Part shown: positions 55,865 through 64,000 of the stretch, piece by piece
Layout: each line of letters starts with the position of its first letter
How positions within the stretch are numbered: the first letter of the stretch is position 1
Assembly (NCBI RefSeq): GCF_004016505.1
Contig: NZ_SACR01000001.1
Span: 868,001-932,000 of the forward strand
From: Rubrivivax rivuli
GTDB lineage: Bacteria; Pseudomonadota; Gammaproteobacteria; Burkholderiales; Burkholderiaceae_C
DNA: 64,000 nucleotides
Direction of reading: 5' to 3'
Program-made: the position numbers and the translations under genes
The notes under the pieces: generated by a model
The model's database searches: none
What the model saw: the letters and a program-made list of their open reading frames with translations, nothing else
Told to the model about the DNA's origin: nothing

Positions 55865-58800
55865 CGCGTCTCCTGGGCGGTGGTGGCGGTGTTGGGTGTG
55901 GCCGTGGCCGCGGCCGGTGCGGCGGCCAGCTTGGCGGGCTTGCGCGCCTTCAGCTCGGCCAGCCAGCGGTTGAGGGTGGGCGCCTCGGCCGGGGCCAGCT
56001 CCAGGCAGCGCTGGTAGAGCGCCTGTGCGCGGGCCGGGTCGCCGAGGTAGAGGTCGTGCAGGATGGCGAGGTTGAACACCGGGGCCAGCGCGTCCTTGTC
56101 GGCGGCGATGGCGTCTTCGTACGACTGCCTGGCGTCTTCGAAACGGCCTTGCTGGCGCTGCAGCAAACCCTGCTGGTTCAGCAGCGGCGCGCGCGCCAGG
56201 CCCTGCAGCGGCGCCAGTGCCGCCTGCAAAGCGGGCAGGTCGTTCTGCAGCGCCGCGGGCACGGCCGGGTCGCTGCGCTCGGCCTTGGCGTAGCGCACGG
56301 GTTTCAGCTTCGCCAGCGCGGCCAGGCTGGCCTGCACCCAGCGGTCGTACAGGCCCTGCGTGGTGCGGCGCGCGTTCGTTTCGTAGAGCTCGATGGCTTT
56401 CTCCTCGAACGGGAAGGCCTGCTCTTCCAGCATCACGTTGTACTGTTCCAGCTCGTCCTTTTTCAGCTTCTTGGGCCGCGCCGAATCGAGCATGGCCTTG
56501 CCGAAGTCTTGGTACAGGCTCGCGGTGTGGAAGGTGGCGGCGGTGGTCACTTCGGCGATGCCCACCTCGCTGGCCGCGGCGTAGGCGCGCAGCGTTTCTT
56601 CCAGCCGCGCCTTCTTCAGCTTGAGCTGCTGCGCCAGGGGCTCCACCAGCGCCACCTGCTGGTAGGCGGCGCGCACGGGCTCGGCCAGCGCCAGCGTGGC
56701 CTGGCCGCCCAGCGTGCGTGTGCGCGCGGTGCGGGCTTCGCCGGCGTTCGCGTCGGCTTCTTGCACGCGGCGTTGCCAGGCCAGGGCGCGTTCAGGCTGC
56801 TTGTCGGTGCGCAGCAACTCGGCGATGCGCCAGCGCGCTTCCACCGCGGTTTCCAAGGGCAGCGGGTGGCGCTGCAGGTAGTTCTCGTAGGCCTTCAGCG
56901 CGGTGGTCAGCAGCGGGGTGCTGCCGGCCAGCGGGGGCTCCACCGGCGCGGCCGGGGCTGCGCGTGTGTTGCGCTTCGGTGCCGGGGCGGGTGGGCGCAC
57001 CGCGGGCTTGCGGGCGGGCGCTGCGGCCACCACGGGCGCGGGCGGCGGTGCCTCGCGGGCGGCCTTCTCGTGCAGTTCGGCGGCCTGCCAGAGCGCGCCG
57101 CGCGCGAGCTCGGGCTCGGTGCTGGCGGCGCTGACCTTCTCGAACTCGGCCGCGGCCAGGCTGTGGCGGTTCTGCTCCAGGTAGGCCAGCGCCAGGCGCG
57201 GTGCCACCTCGGCCTGCAGCGGATGGCCGGGCTGCTCGCGGCGGAAGTTTTCCAGCGCCGTGGCGGCCCGCGGCCAGTCTTTCAGCTGGATCAGCGCAGC
57301 GGCCACGTCGAACTGCGCGCTGGCGCGCACCGCCGAGGTGGCGGCCAGCAGCCCGCCCGTGCTCGCGCCCAAGGCGGCCACACGTTCGAAATGGCCCACG
57401 GCCGCGCGCGCATCGCCGGCACCGCGCGCGGCTTCGCCCTGCTTGTAGATGCTGGCGGCCAGGCGCTCGGCCGCTTCACCACGGCCCGGCGTGCCGGCGG
57501 GCGAGAGCGCCAGTACCTCGCCGTAGGCGGCTTCGGCCTCTTTGTGGAGGCCTTGTTCGAAGGCGTGGTGCGCGATCACGGTCCAGGCCGTGCGGCGCTG
57601 CGCCTCGGCCGGCGGCGGCTGCAGCGCCAGCGCCTGGCGCGCCACGCCGGCAGCGGCTGCGGTGTCGTTCAGCGCAAAGAGCTGCTCGGCCGCGCGCGTG
57701 AGCACCGGGCCGCCGCGCACATCGGCCCGGTAGGCCTGCGCGAACCGCAGCGCACTGGCCACCGAGGCGCGCTGCAGCGCTTCGCGGGCGGGCTTGTCGG
57801 CCGCGGCCTTCTCCTGCTCGGCATAGGCCAGCAGCGCCGAGTAGCCGGCATCGGCGCCGCGCGGGTGGTTGGCGTGGCGGTAGGCGACGGTTTCGTACTC
57901 GGCGGCCGCGGCGGCCCACTGGCGGTCTTCGAACAGCAGCTCGGCCAGCAGGAAACGCTGCGCCGGCGCTTCTGCGCTCTGCGGGAAAGACGTCAGCAGC
58001 GTCCGGTACCAGCGCACCGCCTCTTGCACATCGGCCGGGGCGCGCGTGCGCTGCGCCAGTGCGTGGTGGTGGCGTGCCAGCTGCGTGAGGTGGGTCTGCA
58101 CCAGCGGCTGCACACGCTGCCAGCCCGTGGGGTTGGCGCGGCGGAACTCGGCGCCCTCGCCTTCGGCGCCGTAGCGGCGCACGTGGTCCTTCTTGGCCTG
58201 CAGCGCCAGGGTGTCGAAGCCGTTCGCCTCGTACAGTTCGATCACGCGCGCCTGCAGCAGCGGCGCCTGCACGTGCAGCGGCTGGCGGCGCACGAAGAGC
58301 GCGTAGGTGTCGGCCGCGTCCTTGATGCGCTCTTGCTTCGAAAACAGCTCGCCCAGGGCGCCGTACACGCGGAACTGGTAGGCCTCGCGCACGGGGCTGT
58401 CGATGTAGCGCCACACGCTCTCGGCGCCCTGCAGGCTGGCCAGGCTGATGCTCATCACGCGGAAGCTGTCTTCCACCAGCTCGCGGTCGGCGCGTGTCAG
58501 CGCTGGGATGGCCGCGAGGTCGGCCTCGTCCTGCATCAGCCCCTTGAGGCCGCCGAGCTTGAGGTCGAGCACGCCGAAGAAGGGCTTGAGCGCCTCTTCG
58601 GCCTTGCCCTGCTTGAAGAGCGACCAGCCCTGCATGTACAGCGCACGTTCCTGGAAGGCCGTGCCCGGCCCAGCCTGCAGCACCGCGGCGTAGGCGGTTT
58701 CGGCCAGTGCGTAGTTGCGCATGGCAAAGAGCAGCTCGCCGCGGCGGAACTGCGCTTCTTCGGCGTGAACGGTGCCGGGGTAGGTGGTGACGAGCTTCGT

Positions 58801-59274
58801 CAGCGTGGCCAGGGCCGCTTCGAGCTGGCCGCCCTGCTCTTGCGCGCGCGCCAGCTGGTAGAGCACGCGGTGGTTGCCGGGGTCTTGCGGGTAGAGCTTG
58901 AGGAAGTCTTCGTAGCGCGAAACTGCGGCCTTGTAGTCGGGCTCGGCGCCGGCAGCGGCCGTGCTGTCGGCCGCCACGCGGTCGGCGCGGTCCATCTCCA
59001 GGTCGCCCAGGCGGCGCAGCGCTTCGGCGCGCTGCGGGGCCTGCGCCGGCTGCGGCGTGGTGGCCAGGAAATCGCGGTAGGCGGCGATGGTCTGCTCTTC
59101 GGCCAGCGCCGGCAGGTTGTCGGGCGCCACCTTGATCTGGCGCTGCGACAGGCTGGCCAGCGTGGGCTGGTTGTCGCCGGGCAAAGTCTTCGGCCCTGCG
59201 CAGGCGGCCAGCAGCAGCGCGGCGGCGGTGGCCGTGGCGGCCAGCACGAACGGTGAGTCGGGCGGGCGCTTCAT
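55861..59274 (-). CDS. Large TPR-repeat outer-membrane lipoprotein
   Basis: A 1137-residue lipoprotein with lipobox LLAAC (Cys25). Nearly the whole length is helical tetratricopeptide-type repeats (RAEALRRLGDLEMDRADRVA, HRVLYQLARAQEQGGQLEAA, AVFNLAILHDLYLGDPARAQ), interrupted by a Pro/Ala/Lys-rich linker near residues 740-770. The C-terminal segment (APLLNQQGLLQRQQGRFEDA) is a clear TPR run. TPR scaffolds of this kind link envelope proteins; GltE and AglT do so in Myxococcus gliding, which is an analogy only. It overlaps both neighbours by 4 bases. Confidence 0.8.
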   Translation of the reverse strand: MKRPPDSPFVLAATATAAALLLAACAGPKTLPGDNQPTLASLSQRQIKVAPDNLPALAEEQTIAAYRDFLATTPQPAQAPQRAEALRRLGDLEMDRADRVAADSTAAAGAEPDYKAAVSRYEDFLKLYPQDPGNHRVLYQLARAQEQGGQLEAALATLTKLVTTYPGTVHAEEAQFRRGELLFAMRNYALAETAYAAVLQAGPGTAFQERALYMQGWSLFKQGKAEEALKPFFGVLDLKLGGLKGLMQDEADLAAIPALTRADRELVEDSFRVMSISLASLQGAESVWRYIDSPVREAYQFRVYGALGELFSKQERIKDAADTYALFVRRQPLHVQAPLLQARVIELYEANGFDTLALQAKKDHVRRYGAEGEGAEFRRANPTGWQRVQPLVQTHLTQLARHHHALAQRTRAPADVQEAVRWYRTLLTSFPQSAEAPAQRFLLAELLFEDRQWAAAAAEYETVAYRHANHPRGADAGYSALLAYAEQEKAAADKPAREALQRASVASALRFAQAYRADVRGGPVLTRAAEQLFALNDTAAAAGVARQALALQPPPAEAQRRTAWTVIAHHAFEQGLHKEAEAAYGEVLALSPAGTPGRGEAAERLAASIYKQGEAARGAGDARAAVGHFERVAALGASTGGLLAATSAVRASAQFDVAAALIQLKDWPRAATALENFRREQPGHPLQAEVAPRLALAYLEQNRHSLAAAEFEKVSAASTEPELARGALWQAAELHEKAAREAPPPAPVVAAAPARKPAVRPPAPAPKRNTRAAPAAPVEPPLAGSTPLLTTALKAYENYLQRHPLPLETAVEARWRIAELLRTDKQPERALAWQRRVQEADANAGEARTARTRTLGGQATLALAEPVRAAYQQVALVEPLAQQLKLKKARLEETLRAYAAASEVGIAEVTTAATFHTASLYQDFGKAMLDSARPKKLKKDELEQYNVMLEEQAFPFEEKAIELYETNARRTTQGLYDRWVQASLAALAKLKPVRYAKAERSDPAVPAALQNDLPALQAALAPLQGLARAPLLNQQGLLQRQQGRFEDARQSYEDAIAADKDALAPVFNLAILHDLYLGDPARAQALYQRCLELAPAEAPTLNRWLAELKARKPAKLAAAPAAATATPNTATTAQETR

Positions 59275-61295
59275 CGCGCGTTGCTTTCTGTGGCGGGTGC
59301 GGCGGCGTCGGTGCGGCGCGCGAACTGTGCCTGGTCGTGGATCTGCGCGATGGCCAGCCGCGCCTGTGCGGCGTAGACGCCCAGGCGCTCCTGCTGCGCT
59401 TGCAGCTCGGCCACGGCAATGTCTTGCAGCCGCGCCTGCGCCAGCTGCGCCGCGCCGGCCAGCTGCGGCTGCAGTGCGGTGATGCGCGCCGACAGCTGCG
59501 CGATGCGTTCGGCGAACAGCGCGTGGCGCGCCGGTTCTTCCTGCTGCGCGCGCACCAGTGCGGCTTCGCGTTCACGCGCCTCGGCCAGCGTGGCCTCGGC
59601 GCCGCGCAGCGCCTTGGTGGCTTCCCAGCGGCGCTCTGGATAGGTTTGCGAGAGTTGCCACTGCAGCGCGCCGGCAGCGCGGCGCAGGCGCTCGGCGGCT
59701 TCGGTCAGCGCGGCGGCGTCCATCACTTCGGCGCCTTCTGCGGCCTTCAGCGTGCTGCGGCTGCGTTCGATGCGCTGCTGCAAGGCCTGCTCGGCCGGGT
59801 TGGCGAAAGCTGCCACGTCACCTTCGGCCTGCGTGCGCGCCAGTTCGGCCACCAGCGCGCTGCGGCGTTCGGCCAGTGCCGCCAGCTCGGCCGCGCCGCG
59901 GCTGTTGCGCGCCGCGGGCAGGCGCGCCTCGAAGGCGCGGCGGCGGTTGTCCAGCATGTCGGCGTAGGTGCCCAGGTTGTTCTGCCACTGCTGCACGTTG
60001 TGCTGCAGGAACTGAAGATCGCGCAGCTGCTTGAAGGCCTCTTGGAAGCCGTGGCCGGCGAGCAGCGGCGCCAGGTGGGCGGCGTGGGGCAGCGGTGGCA
60101 GCCGGCCCATGCCGGGCGAGACGCCCAGGCCTGGCGCGCTGCCTTCGGGGTTGGCGTCCAGCAGGCGGTTGACGAACTCACCGCCGCGCACTGCGGCGAT
60201 GCTTTCGGTGAGGGCGCGCTGTTCGTCTTCGAAACCCTGCGCGGCCTGGCGGTAGCCCTGCAGCGCGCTTTGGTAGGCGCGCAGCTCGGCCATGGCGTAA
60301 GGCAGCGCGATGCGCGCTTCCAGCACGGCAGCATCGGCACCGCCTTGCGCGCCGCGGCCGGCGAGTTCGGTCCAGGGGGCCAGCGCCAGCTGCGGATCTT
60401 TCAGCTCGGCTGCGGCCCAGCCGAAGCCCAGCAGCGCCTTGTTCGATTGCGGGCCTTGCAGGCGCACACGCTGCAGCACGGCGCGGGCTTCGCGCGGTTT
60501 CTTCGCGGCGAGTGCGGCGAAACCGAGGGCCACGTTGGCGCGGTCGCGCAGGCTGCGCACTTCCTCGTCGGGGCCGGGCGTCTGGCCCACGCTGTCCAGC
60601 AGGGCCTGGCCTTCGGCTTCGTCGCCGGCCTTCACCAGCGCCACGCCCAGGTTGTAGCGGGCGTAGAGCAGCGCGGTGCTGGGCGGCGGGGCGTCCTTCT
60701 TCGGCGCTTCGGGCTGCAGCGCGCGCAGCACGGCGGCGGCGGCGCGGTAATCACGCGCTTCCAGCAGCAGTTGCGCGCGCAGCAGCTGGTGGTCTTCTTC
60801 CAGCGTGCCTGGCAGCCTGCCCGCCACGCGCGAGAGCGCCAAGGCCGATGCCTCGGGCAGGCCACGCTGGTGGCGCAGCTTGGCGAGGTAGAACCAGGCG
60901 CGGTTCTGCACTTCGGGCGGCGCCTGGCGCTCGATGAGGCGCGCGAACACGGCCTCGGCCTCGTCGTGCAGGCCGTAACCCAGCAGCAGCCCGCCGCGCA
61001 GCACCTCGGCCTCGTCGTCGTGCGGGCTCACGCGCTTGAAGTGCTGCGAGACCATCAGCCCCGTGAGGGCCGCGAAGCTGCGCCCTTGGTAGAACTGGAA
61101 AAGCGTGTCGCCGTAGTGCGGCGCCGTGATCACCTGCGGAGCGCCGGGCACGGGCGTCTGCGCCGCGGCGGTGCCCATGCTTGTCGCGACAAGGAGGCCG
61201 ATCAAGCGACCGCCGCGGAACCGGCTTCGCCGGGCCGCTGGCGGTGCCCCCCTGGGGGGGAGCGACGCAGTCGCTTCGGGGGGGGACTTGTTCAC
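59271..61295 (-). CDS. Exported TPR/coiled-coil protein
   Basis: A 674-residue periplasmic protein. The GTG at 61295 overlaps the upstream stop (GTGA). The first 33 residues (NKSPPEATASLPPRGAPPAA, ARRSRFRGG) are encoded by an interspersed GC-rich repeat and precede the signal-peptide core LIGLLVATSMGTAAAQ. TPR-like repeats cover about 60-330 (LLLGYGLHDEAEAVFARLIE, AWFYLAKLRHQRGLPEASAL). A long coiled coil rich in Ala, Glu, Arg and Gln follows (AERLRRAAGALQWQLSQTYP, then AREREAALVRAQQEEPAR). It probably works with the TPR lipoprotein encoded next to it. Confidence 0.75.
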   Translation of the reverse strand: MNKSPPEATASLPPRGAPPAARRSRFRGGRLIGLLVATSMGTAAAQTPVPGAPQVITAPHYGDTLFQFYQGRSFAALTGLMVSQHFKRVSPHDDEAEVLRGGLLLGYGLHDEAEAVFARLIERQAPPEVQNRAWFYLAKLRHQRGLPEASALALSRVAGRLPGTLEEDHQLLRAQLLLEARDYRAAAAVLRALQPEAPKKDAPPPSTALLYARYNLGVALVKAGDEAEGQALLDSVGQTPGPDEEVRSLRDRANVALGFAALAAKKPREARAVLQRVRLQGPQSNKALLGFGWAAAELKDPQLALAPWTELAGRGAQGGADAAVLEARIALPYAMAELRAYQSALQGYRQAAQGFEDEQRALTESIAAVRGGEFVNRLLDANPEGSAPGLGVSPGMGRLPPLPHAAHLAPLLAGHGFQEAFKQLRDLQFLQHNVQQWQNNLGTYADMLDNRRRAFEARLPAARNSRGAAELAALAERRSALVAELARTQAEGDVAAFANPAEQALQQRIERSRSTLKAAEGAEVMDAAALTEAAERLRRAAGALQWQLSQTYPERRWEATKALRGAEATLAEAREREAALVRAQQEEPARHALFAERIAQLSARITALQPQLAGAAQLAQARLQDIAVAELQAQQERLGVYAAQARLAIAQIHDQAQFARRTDAAAPATESNAR
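61198..61288. repeat. REP-like GC-rich hairpin element
   Basis: A block of nested inverted repeats: CCGGC-TTC-GCCGG, CCCCCC/GGGGGGG and AGCGAC-GCA-GTCGCT (61261-61275). It has the look of interspersed palindromic elements that I recall from Burkholderiales genomes. No second copy is in the window. It supplies the start and N-terminal codons of the TPR protein. Confidence 0.5.
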
Positions 61296-61987
61296 CAGAC
61301 CTTGACCTCGAACTCGGGCTGCAGCTTGGCCTGCGTGTCCTTGATGCGCAGCTCGATGTAGCGCGGCTCGGTGCCCTTCTCGAACTCCAGCGTGGTGGCG
61401 CGCTTGTAGTCGCGCTCGTGCGGGCCGCGGCCGGTGAAGAAGGCGTCGACGCGGTGTTTGCCGCCGCGCAGGTTGCCCACGAAGACGCGCTGCACGCCGC
61501 CGCGGTGCAGGGCCTGCACCTCCAGCGGCGTGTAGAGGTGGGTGGCCACGAGCTTGTCGTCGAGCTTGATCTGCACCGATTCCAGCTCGAAGAGCCTGCC
61601 CACGTCCATGCTCACGAACAGCGCCACCTGCGTGCCGGCGGGGAAGAGCAGCTCTTCTTCCAGCACCAGCAGGTCGCGGTTGAGGCGGATGACGTCGGCC
61701 TTGAGCTGCTGCACGCGGGTGTCCAGTGCGGCGGGCGTGGGGGCGGGGGCTGAGGCAGCTGCGGCAGGCGCCGAGGCTGCTTCGGCCGTCGGGGCGACGG
61801 CTGCGGATGAGGCGGTTGGCGCCGAGGCCGGTGCGGACACCGGCGCCGGTGCGGGTGCCGCTGCCGCGGCGGGCGCGGTGCCCTGGGCCAGCGCCGGCAG
61901 CGCCGCCACGAGAGCGAACACGAGGGCCAGCACACCGGCCCCCAGGAGGGCCAGCAAGGAGAGCAGACGCGGGGTCATGGCGGGCAT
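61292..61987 (-). CDS. Exported protein with Ala/Pro linker and conserved C-terminal domain, unknown function
   Basis: A 231-residue protein. A signal sequence (LLSLLALLGAGVLALVFALV, cleavage near PALAQ) is followed by a 50-residue Ala/Pro/Ser linker. A short coiled coil comes next (LDTRVQQLKADVIRLNRDLL). The C-terminal beta-rich domain reads TQVALFVSMDVGRLFELESV, GGKHRVDAFFTGRGPHERDY and PEFEVKVW. I cannot assign a family. The ATG at 61987 is preceded by GAGAAAG; an ATG 9 bases later is also possible. It is 14 bp after the DUF3570 gene and overlaps the TPR gene, so it belongs to the envelope operon. Confidence 0.72.
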   Translation of the reverse strand: MPAMTPRLLSLLALLGAGVLALVFALVAALPALAQGTAPAAAAAPAPAPVSAPASAPTASSAAVAPTAEAASAPAAAASAPAPTPAALDTRVQQLKADVIRLNRDLLVLEEELLFPAGTQVALFVSMDVGRLFELESVQIKLDDKLVATHLYTPLEVQALHRGGVQRVFVGNLRGGKHRVDAFFTGRGPHERDYKRATTLEFEKGTEPRYIELRIKDTQAKLQPEFEVKVW

Positions 61988-62001
61988 CTTTCTCGGCAAT
62001 C

Positions 62002-63114
62002 TCAGAAGGTGGCTTGCACGGTCAGCTGCAGCACGTTGGCGCTGTAGGCATAGGGCTGGCCGCTGCGCAGGTCGGTGAAGTCGGCGAACTTGAAGCTCTT
62101 GCGCTCGTAGGCGCCGATGAACTTCACGTCGTAGCCCGGCGGCAGGCCGGGCCAGGTGTAGCTGGCGCGCAGGCCCAGGGCCGTGCTCTTGAAGGTGCTG
62201 AGCTGCCGGTTGCGCGAGACGTAGACGGTCTCGCGCTGCGCGTTGTCGCTGTAGAAAAGCGCCTTGCCTTGCGAGTACCAGCGGAACGAGGCATCCACCA
62301 GCCAGCCGCGCGCCACGTGCTGGGCCCAGCCCACTTCGGTGGTGCTGGCGCTGATGTCCCAGTTGTCCCAGAAGCGGCGGTACTCGGCGCGCAACGAACT
62401 GCCGGCCACCAGTTCGCCCGTGTCGTACAGGCTGCGCAGCTTCACCGCGCGGCTGCTGCGCGTGCGCGGGTTGCGTTCGGGCACGGCGGCGCCGAACACG
62501 CGCGCGGCGCGGTAGGGGCTGCCGAGGTAGCCGCTGTCGGACACCGCCTCGGCGTTCACGCTCACCAGCCAACGCGGGGTGAGGATCTGCGTGATGCCGG
62601 CGCGGTATTGCCAGTGGCTGGCCTGGTCGATCCAGCCCTGCTCGCCCTTCTTGCCCACCAGGTCGCGGCTGCGCGTGGTGCCCAGGCTGATGGTGGTCAT
62701 GCCGCCGAAGACCTCGTGCGAGACGTCCACGCCCACACCTTCGGCGATGTAGTCGGGCTCGGTGCTGCGCGAGAGGCTGAGCGAGACCGTGGAGTCGCGC
62801 ACCACGGTGTCGGCGCTGAAGTCCCAGGCGGTGCGCTTTTCCTTGAAGGGGCTGGCGGTGGTGACCACGTCGATGCTGGCGTTGCTCACCGCATCCACGT
62901 AGTACTGCGCCGAGAGCGAAACCCGGTCGGCGATGCTCTTGCGCACCAGCAGCGCCGGGCCCGTGGCCTTGACGCCGCCGCCGTCGTAGACGTGGTACAT
63001 CGCCTCGGCCTTGTTCTCCGGCAGCGTGGCGGCTTGCGCCGCACCCGTGGCCACGGCGCCGCCGAGCGCGGCCTTCAGCAGCCCGCGCAGCGCGGTGAAA
63101 AGGCGGCGCAGCAT
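62002..63114 (-). CDS. DUF3570 family outer-membrane barrel protein
   Basis: A 370-residue protein with a signal peptide (LLKAALGGAVATGAAQAA). The opening ENKAEAMYHVYDGGGVKATG and ASIDVVTTASPFKEKR are hallmarks of DUF3570. Alternating beta-strand patterns continue to the C-terminus, which ends in Phe (LQLTVQATF), as outer-membrane barrels do. The ATG at 63114 is 1 base after the DUF4266 stop. DUF3570, DUF4266 and a thioredoxin commonly sit together, so these three probably form a functional unit at the outer membrane. Biochemical function is unknown. Confidence 0.88.
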   Translation of the reverse strand: MLRRLFTALRGLLKAALGGAVATGAAQAATLPENKAEAMYHVYDGGGVKATGPALLVRKSIADRVSLSAQYYVDAVSNASIDVVTTASPFKEKRTAWDFSADTVVRDSTVSLSLSRSTEPDYIAEGVGVDVSHEVFGGMTTISLGTTRSRDLVGKKGEQGWIDQASHWQYRAGITQILTPRWLVSVNAEAVSDSGYLGSPYRAARVFGAAVPERNPRTRSSRAVKLRSLYDTGELVAGSSLRAEYRRFWDNWDISASTTEVGWAQHVARGWLVDASFRWYSQGKALFYSDNAQRETVYVSRNRQLSTFKSTALGLRASYTWPGLPPGYDVKFIGAYERKSFKFADFTDLRSGQPYAYSANVLQLTVQATF

Positions 63115-63115
63115 T

Positions 63116-63352
63116 TCAATTGCAGCCACAGCCGCCGCCCTGCACGCCGGTGGCGCCGCGCGCGCCTTCGCGCACCGAGTGGATGTGTTCGCGGTGCTTG
63201 TCGGCCAAAGACTGACGCGACCACTGCATCACCGGGTCGGCGAGCTTTTCGCGTTCATAGGGCTTCACCCAAGGCTGCGGGGCAGCGCAGCCTTGCAGCA
63301 CGGCCAAGGTCAACAGGGCAGGGATGAGCAGCAGAGCGCGGGCCATGTTCAT
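63116..63352 (-). CDS. DUF4266 family small lipoprotein
   Basis: A 78-residue lipoprotein: signal MNMARALLLIPALLTLAVLQ with lipobox LQGC (Cys22), then PWVKPYEREKLADPVMQWSR and the Cys-rich end VQGGGCGCN, which is the DUF4266 signature. It overlaps the TlpA stop by 4 bases and is followed after 1 base by the DUF3570 gene. The two terminal cysteines could be substrates of the TlpA-like protein encoded just upstream, or could bind a cofactor; this is inference. Confidence 0.88.
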   Translation of the reverse strand: MNMARALLLIPALLTLAVLQGCAAPQPWVKPYEREKLADPVMQWSRQSLADKHREHIHSVREGARGATGVQGGGCGCN

Positions 63353-63846
63353 TCCTTCACCAGTTCGCGGATCTGCTGCTCGTACGCCACCTCCATGCCC
63401 TCGCGGTAGCCGCGGTGCAGGTAGCGCACCTTGCCGTCGCGGTCGATGAGCACGGTGGCCGGCATGCTGCCCAGGTCGTAGCGCTTGCTCACGGCCTTGT
63501 CGGTGTCCAGCAGCACCGGGAAACGCAGGCCCATCTTGGCGGCCGTGGCCACGGCGGTGCGCGGGTCGTCGTCGATGTTCACGGCCAGCAGCGTGAAGCC
63601 GCCGCTGCGGTACTTGTCGTACAGGCGGTTCAGGTGCGGCATCTCCTGGCGGCAGGGGCCGCACCAGGTGGCCCAGAAGTTCACCAGCACCACCTGCCCG
63701 CGCTGCTCTTGCAGGCGCAGGTTGCGGCCGTCGGTGCCCTTGAGGGTGAAGTCGGGGGCGTGGCTCTGCGGCGTGGGCGTGGCCGCAGCCGGTGCGGCCA
63801 GGGCGGCGCCCAGCAGCAGGGCAGACAACAAGGCGTTCAGGCGCAT
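63349..63846 (-). CDS. TlpA-like periplasmic thioredoxin
   Basis: A 165-residue thiol-disulfide oxidoreductase with a signal peptide (LNALLSALLLGAALAAPAAA) and the active site WCGPC (Cys62, Cys65) in VNFWATWCGPCRQEMPHL. The cis-proline loop is GSMPATVLID. The AhpC/TSA-like start PDFTLKGTDGRNL and the size are those of TlpA/ResA proteins, which reduce disulfides in the periplasm. It overlaps the DUF4266 gene and lies 11 bp after the outer-membrane barrel gene. Cys-containing lipoproteins of the operon are plausible clients. Confidence 0.9.
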   Translation of the reverse strand: MRLNALLSALLLGAALAAPAAATPTPQSHAPDFTLKGTDGRNLRLQEQRGQVVLVNFWATWCGPCRQEMPHLNRLYDKYRSGGFTLLAVNIDDDPRTAVATAAKMGLRFPVLLDTDKAVSKRYDLGSMPATVLIDRDGKVRYLHRGYREGMEVAYEQQIRELVKE

Positions 63847-63857
63847 GGCGCGGGCCT

Positions 63858-64000
63858 TCAGAAGTAGACCGTGAGGCCGGCGGTGACCTCCAGGTTGTTG
63901 GTGTTGCGGCGCTTGCCCAGCAGGTCGAGCGAGTAGATGTGGTCGCGCACGTCGGCCTGCACGGCGAACCAGTCGGTGAAGATCACGCGCAGCCCGAAGC
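63858..64000 (-). CDS. Outer-membrane beta-barrel protein, C-terminal 46 residues (runs off window end)
   Basis: Only the C-terminus is in the window: FGLRVIFTDWFAVQADVRDH, then IYSLDLLGKRRNTNNLEV and TAGLTVYF, ending in Phe as outer-membrane barrels do. From memory, this ending matches the outer-membrane barrel family found beside TPR/TolQR gene sets (TIGR04565 type); the assignment needs the full gene. It is the first visible gene of the reverse-strand envelope operon, and the operon may continue beyond the window. Confidence 0.6.
   Translation of the reverse strand, partial: FGLRVIFTDWFAVQADVRDHIYSLDLLGKRRNTNNLEVTAGLTVYF

Noticed and set aside
61231..61290. The GC-rich hairpin block as a CRISPR repeat or transposon end
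   Set aside because: It is a single copy with nested palindromes, without spacers, target duplication or transposase. A REP-like element fits better.

Overview
The window is about 70% G+C, densely packed and free of rRNA, tRNA, CRISPR arrays or insertion sequences that I can see. Gene content points to a Burkholderiales betaproteobacterium of the Rubrivivax/Roseateles/Leptothrix type. The main pointers are a glucokinase fused to a HexR-type regulator, a split MetH behind an S-adenosylhomocysteine riboswitch, and a PEP-CTERM giant surface protein. This placement is inference; there is no marker gene here to prove it.

Positions 1-11.3 kb are a maltodextrin locus: a partial glgX reading left, then malK-malE-malF-malG, two exported GH13 enzymes and an exported esterase reading right. 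At 11.3-18.2 kb follow a caspase-like protein, a ParA-like ATPase, an S41 peptidase, a MATE exporter and an S9 peptidase. At 18.2-23.4 kb a TonB-dependent receptor (TBDR) is followed by a flavin-dependent halogenase and a probable DUF6445 protein. At 23.6-29.9 kb come a third exported GH13 enzyme, a 57-residue Ala/Lys-rich protein and two divergent glucokinases, one carrying the HexR-like domain. Six 15-bp palindromes of the form TGTAG-N5-CTACA (some degenerate) sit before glgX, malK, the receptor, the third amylase and both glucokinases. This suggests one regulon: outer-membrane uptake, periplasmic starch breakdown, MalEFGK import and glucose phosphorylation, all under the fused glucokinase-HexR.

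Positions 29.9-41.9 kb hold housekeeping genes: SAH riboswitch plus metH, two divergent chemoreceptors with FliA-type promoter matches, a DUF1800/DUF1501 export pair and a UvrD/Rep helicase. Positions 42.0-52.3 kb are one reverse-strand gene for a 3429-residue PEP-CTERM protein built from two different repeat families, with very similar tandem DNA copies.

Positions 52.5-64.0 kb look like one reverse-strand operon of at least 12 genes, mostly with overlapping stop/start codons. It encodes a C-terminal outer-membrane barrel fragment, a TlpA thioredoxin, DUF4266 and DUF3570 proteins, unknown periplasmic proteins, two large TPR proteins, an ExbB/TolQ channel, two ExbD/TolR proteins (one with Asn where the proton-carrying Asp should be) and an AgmX/TonB-like protein. 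This is a complete inner-to-outer-membrane energy-transducing assembly and the best candidate here for an undescribed system.
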